From Gracilibacillus oryzae (lineage in GTDB: Bacteria > Bacillota > Bacilli > Bacillales > Amphibacillaceae): a stretch of DNA of 64,000 nt. Below, one piece after another: positions 61,237-64,000 of this stretch. Position 1 is the stretch's first letter. Every line of letters starts with the position of its first letter. A program made the translations under genes and the position numbers. The DNA lies in contig NZ_ML762439.1 in the NCBI RefSeq assembly GCF_009498735.1, forward strand, positions 17,868 to 81,867, given 5' to 3'. Under the pieces are notes generated by a model. The model was given only the letters and a program-made list of their open reading frames with translations, had not been told where the DNA came from and did no database searches.

Positions 61237-62883
61237 ATGAAACTGAAGCACCAACTTGGTCTGATTACTTTTATACCAATAGTCATCGCTAGTATAATCA
61301 TCGCCATTATTGCATGGCAGATGACATATATTCAGTCATCTAACTCAGAAAATGTGGAGAAGTTAGTAGAAGTAGAAAAATTCAAAAATGCTCTTATTGC
61401 GGTTGAACAGGAATTAACGAGTTTTTCATTGAACCGAACAGATGCTGTCGCTGATTCTGTTCTTTTGAAATTAGAAGATGCACAATTGATTTTTGACAGA
61501 CTATCAGATGTAAGTAATCAAGCAGAAAAAGAACAATTAAAAAAAATCGAACAAAAATTATCACCTTTAATAGAGGAAGTCCTTATTGCAGTTGAAGAAA
61601 AGGATAGTGCTGAGGCGAAACGGCAATCGATTCGGACACATGGGATTCAAAATGATATCTATCTTTTGCAATTAATGATTGAACAAAATTACCAAAAGGC
61701 ACAAAGTGATTTAAAAGCAACAGTAGATTCGATCATGTTATTCGCCATTATCTCTGCACTGCTCTTACTTATCGGAACAGGTATTTTTTCAATGATGATG
61801 ACAAAAAGGTTAGTGAATCCTATTACTTTATTAACAAACTTTGCCGGCCATATAGCAAAAGGGGATCTAACCCAGATACTGCGTAAGACAAGTCGAAAAG
61901 ATGAGATTGGTACATTACATAACAGTTTTGTGCAAATGCGAGAGGATCTTGCCAGACTAATTAATAGCCTTATGGATACTTCTCAAAGCGTAGCAGCTTC
62001 CAGTGAACAATTAAGCGCAAATGCAGATGAAGTATCCCATACAACTGAACAAATTTCCAAAACAATTCAAGAAGTATCGATTGGCTCTGAAAGCCAATTA
62101 GATAGTGTAGAGGAAGCCTCTTCAAATGTAACATCCATCTCTGAAGATATTGATTCCATCTCTGAGCGTATCAAGCTAGTTATCACCTCTTCCGATGATG
62201 CAACTTACCATTCGACTAACGGGTTAGAAGCAGTGAACCGAGTTAACGAACAAATGGATATTATTAATAGAAACACCGAAAAGACAAGCTCTATAATAGA
62301 AAGCCTGGAAAATCACGCGGTAGAGATTAATGAAATAGTTTCTATGATAACTGAGATTGCTGAACAGACAAATCTACTTGCTTTAAATGCCAGTATAGAG
62401 GCAGCCCATGCAGGAGAACACGGCAAGGGATTTGCAGTAGTTGCAGATGAAGTAAGGAAGCTCGCTGTAGAATCGAATAACTCCGCGAAACAAATTAATG
62501 AGCTGATTGATAAGATTCAAACAACAACGAAGCAGGCAGTGAATTCCATGACTAGAAGTTATAACGCGGTGAAAGACGGCTCTACACTTGTTTCCAAAAC
62601 TAATAATGCGTTCGACCATATCACTACATCTGTTGAAAGTGTACGAAAACGAATGGACCAGGTCACAGCATCATTGGGGCAAGTTGTTTCTATTAAGGAT
62701 AAGCTTATAAGTTCTATACACCATGTTTCAGCGATCACAAAAGAAACCTCTTCCCATTCCCAGGAGGTTGCACGTACAACAGAAGAACAAACGGCAACCA
62801 TACAAGAAGTTTCAGCAGCAACAAGAACATTGGCAGATATGGCGCAAGAATTACAAGAAGAGATTAGTCGCTTTAAAATTTAG
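61237..62883 (+). CDS. Methyl-accepting chemotaxis protein
   Basis: A 548-aa transmembrane receptor. An N-terminal helix (residues about 8-30), an extracytoplasmic helical bundle of about 135 residues (acidic, 4HB-like), a second helix ([11 protein letters not shown] region), a HAMP domain ([26 protein letters not shown]), then a signalling domain with the hairpin tip [55 protein letters not shown] precedes ATG. It lies 18 bp after the BMP lipoprotein gene in one operon; the two likely form a receptor for a binding-protein-carried ligand. Confidence 0.93.
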   Translation: MKLKHQLGLITFIPIVIASIIIAIIAWQMTYIQSSNSENVEKLVEVEKFKNALIAVEQELTSFSLNRTDAVADSVLLKLEDAQLIFDRLSDVSNQAEKEQLKKIEQKLSPLIEEVLIAVEEKDSAEAKRQSIRTHGIQNDIYLLQLMIEQNYQKAQSDLKATVDSIMLFAIISALLLLIGTGIFSMMMTKRLVNPITLLTNFAGHIAKGDLTQILRKTSRKDEIGTLHNSFVQMREDLARLINSLMDTSQSVAASSEQLSANADEVSHTTEQISKTIQEVSIGSESQLDSVEEASSNVTSISEDIDSISERIKLVITSSDDATYHSTNGLEAVNRVNEQMDIINRNTEKTSSIIESLENHAVEINEIVSMITEIAEQTNLLALNASIEAAHAGEHGKGFAVVADEVRKLAVESNNSAKQINELIDKIQTTTKQAVNSMTRSYNAVKDGSTLVSKTNNAFDHITTSVESVRKRMDQVTASLGQVVSIKDKLISSIHHVSAITKETSSHSQEVARTTEEQTATIQEVSAATRTLADMAQELQEEISRFKI

Positions 62884-62915
62884 TTGCTTTAATAACTAGT
62901 AAATCCTTTCAGTCA

Positions 62916-62955
62916 GAAATAACCGATGCAGTTAATTGCTTCGGTTATTTCCATA
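62916..62955 (+). terminator. Terminator of the lipoprotein-chemoreceptor operon
   Basis: GAAATAACCGA (62916-62926) pairs perfectly with TCGGTTATTTC (62941-62951). Confidence 0.75.
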
Positions 62956-63046
62956 TATATAATAAGTTAAACTCTCTATCCAGAGTCACACTTTCCAATT
63001 AGGCGCATAAATTAGACAGACACCTAATTAAAAAGGAAGTGTACAC

Positions 63047-63883
63047 ATGTTTTATCATATTAAGGAATTACAATATCCCGCTAAACCTGATCGTCCTGAT
63101 CCACTTTTTGCTAAGCAATTGCAGGAAGTGCTTGGTGGACAGTTCGGGGAGATCTCTGTAGCGATGCAGTATTTGTTTCAAGGTTTTAATTTAAGAATGG
63201 AAGGCAAATATAAGGATTTACTGTTTGATGTTGGAACAGAAGAAATTGCCCATGTTGAAATGTTAGCAACAATGATTGCACGATTGCTAGATAATGCACC
63301 GATTGGAGATTTAGAAGAAGCTTGTAAAAATCCGGTATTGGGTGCAGTAATTGGCGGAATGAACCCACAACATGCCATTGTCTCTGGTCTTGGCGCAATG
63401 CCTGCAGATAGTGTTGGTAACCGCTGGACAGCAGATTACATCATAGCCAGCGGAAATTTGCTTGCTGACTTCCGAGCGAATCTAAATGCTGAGTCTCAGG
63501 GACGTCTGCAAGTTTCCAGATTGTATGAAATTACGTCAGACAGAGGGGTAAAAGACATGCTCTCCTTCCTTATTGCCCGTGATACAATGCATCAAAATAT
63601 GTGGCTGGCAGCAATTGAAGAGTTAGAGCAAAAAGAAGGTGTTGTCGTTCCATCCACTTTCCCGCGTGAATTGGAAAAACAACAAGTAGCTTATGATTTC
63701 TATAATTTCTCACAAGGTGAGGCATCTGCTGAAGGAAGATGGGCATATGGGCCAAGTATGGACGGTTGTTCAGAATTCCGTTATATTCAAAATCCTCCTG
63801 CTTATGGAGATATCCCTAAACTTAACCCGGCACCTGCCTACACATTTGATACGAACTTTCATATCCCGCCATCATTATGTTAA
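63047..63883 (+). CDS. Manganese catalase
   Basis: A 278-aa dimanganese catalase (ferritin-like fold), removing hydrogen peroxide without heme. The ligands are visible: Glu in GGQFGEISVAMQYLFQ, Glu and His in DVGTEEIAHVEML, Glu in NLNAESQGRLQ and His in RDTMHQNMW. The C-terminal stretch with FNFSQGEASAEGRWAYGPSMDG is typical of the Bacillus YjqC/YdbD kind rather than the short CotJC. AAGGAAGTGTACAC precedes ATG. A possible hairpin (AATTAGG/CCTAATT, 62996-63028) lies in the leader. It is the second catalase within 8 kb. Confidence 0.93.
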   Translation: MFYHIKELQYPAKPDRPDPLFAKQLQEVLGGQFGEISVAMQYLFQGFNLRMEGKYKDLLFDVGTEEIAHVEMLATMIARLLDNAPIGDLEEACKNPVLGAVIGGMNPQHAIVSGLGAMPADSVGNRWTADYIIASGNLLADFRANLNAESQGRLQVSRLYEITSDRGVKDMLSFLIARDTMHQNMWLAAIEELEQKEGVVVPSTFPRELEKQQVAYDFYNFSQGEASAEGRWAYGPSMDGCSEFRYIQNPPAYGDIPKLNPAPAYTFDTNFHIPPSLC

Positions 63884-63893
63884 TAAGCATTTC

Positions 63894-63918
63894 ATCCCTT
63901 TGCTCAAAGGGATTTTTT
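63894..63918 (+). terminator. Terminator of the manganese catalase gene
   Basis: ATCCCTTT pairs with AAAGGGAT around a 4-base loop, followed by TTTTTC. Beyond it, to 64000, I see no gene. Confidence 0.85.
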
Positions 63919-64000
63919 CTTTTATTGATCCCTCCATTCTCAAACTGAGTATCCCCTTCTCTTCTTCCTTCTTTTTTCTCGGTAGATCATTAATTTCATT

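Overview
The window looks like a chromosomal segment of a low-GC, Gram-positive Bacillaceae bacterium. The evidence is AGGAGG-type ribosome binding sites, frequent TTG and GTG starts, Bacillus-type operators (GlnR/TnrA, Zur, a sigma-B promoter) and closest-remembered relatives such as YdbS/YdbT, YwaC, GndA, NamA and QueG. A halotolerant genus of the Gracilibacillus, Oceanobacillus or Virgibacillus kind is my inference. I see no phage, transposase, rRNA or CRISPR array. The only structural RNA gene is tRNA-Gly(UCC).

Layout. 0-11.6 kb: a Gfo/Idh/MocA oxidoreductase, trmL, a cell-wall amidase, two tiny acidic lipoproteins, an ABC-class ATPase-queG-ogt operon, tRNA-Gly, a sigma-B-type 44-aa membrane protein, zupT and ydbST. 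11.9-21.4 kb: a sugar-acid locus with an AEC carrier, a LarA-superfamily enzyme, an SDR, larE, a gluconokinase and larB on one strand. A divergent ROK repressor and gnd (6-phosphogluconate dehydrogenase) follow; repressor and gnd share a 7-N3-7 palindrome. 21.5-27.7 kb: an esterase, a YwaC-type alarmone synthetase with its TetR partner, map, a LysM-M14 endopeptidase and two oxidoreductases. 27.9-33.2 kb: a sucrose system (scrK, scrB, scrA, scrR). 33.4-39.4 kb: an ABC exporter and a class I ribonucleotide reductase operon ending in a flavodoxin. 40.0-40.5 kb: a 52-bp minisatellite. 40.5-48.5 kb: a DUR3-like urea symporter (probably frameshifted), a decayed diguanylate cyclase and ureABCEFGD. 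48.5-51.3 kb: mazEF and a Zur-box permease pair with a His-rich linker. 51.5-64 kb: an NhaC antiporter, a lipoprotein, a nitrilase-family hydrolase, a heme catalase, a eukaryotic-type HisA, NamA, a Cys-rich pentapeptide protein, a BMP-lipoprotein/chemoreceptor pair and a manganese catalase.

How parts work together. The most interesting unit is the nickel-pincer locus. LarB and LarE make part of the cofactor, the LarA homologue keeps the His/His/Lys/His spacing of lactate racemase, and the neighbours (UxuB-like SDR, FGGY gluconokinase, Gnd) suggest fructuronate to mannonate to gluconate to 6-phosphogluconate. The urea symporter and urease each carry a perfect TGTNAN7TNACA box, so urea uptake and hydrolysis look like one nitrogen-controlled module. 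Urease and the Lar system both need nickel, but no nickel importer and no larC are visible here. A repeat family with GAGGCYGRGACA ends occurs twice in opposite orientation (11.7 and 19.6 kb), bracketing the sugar-acid operon and its repressor.

Starts were moved from the longest open frame to the codon with a properly spaced Shine-Dalgarno wherever one was visible. Family names rest on recalled sequence motifs, not on searches.
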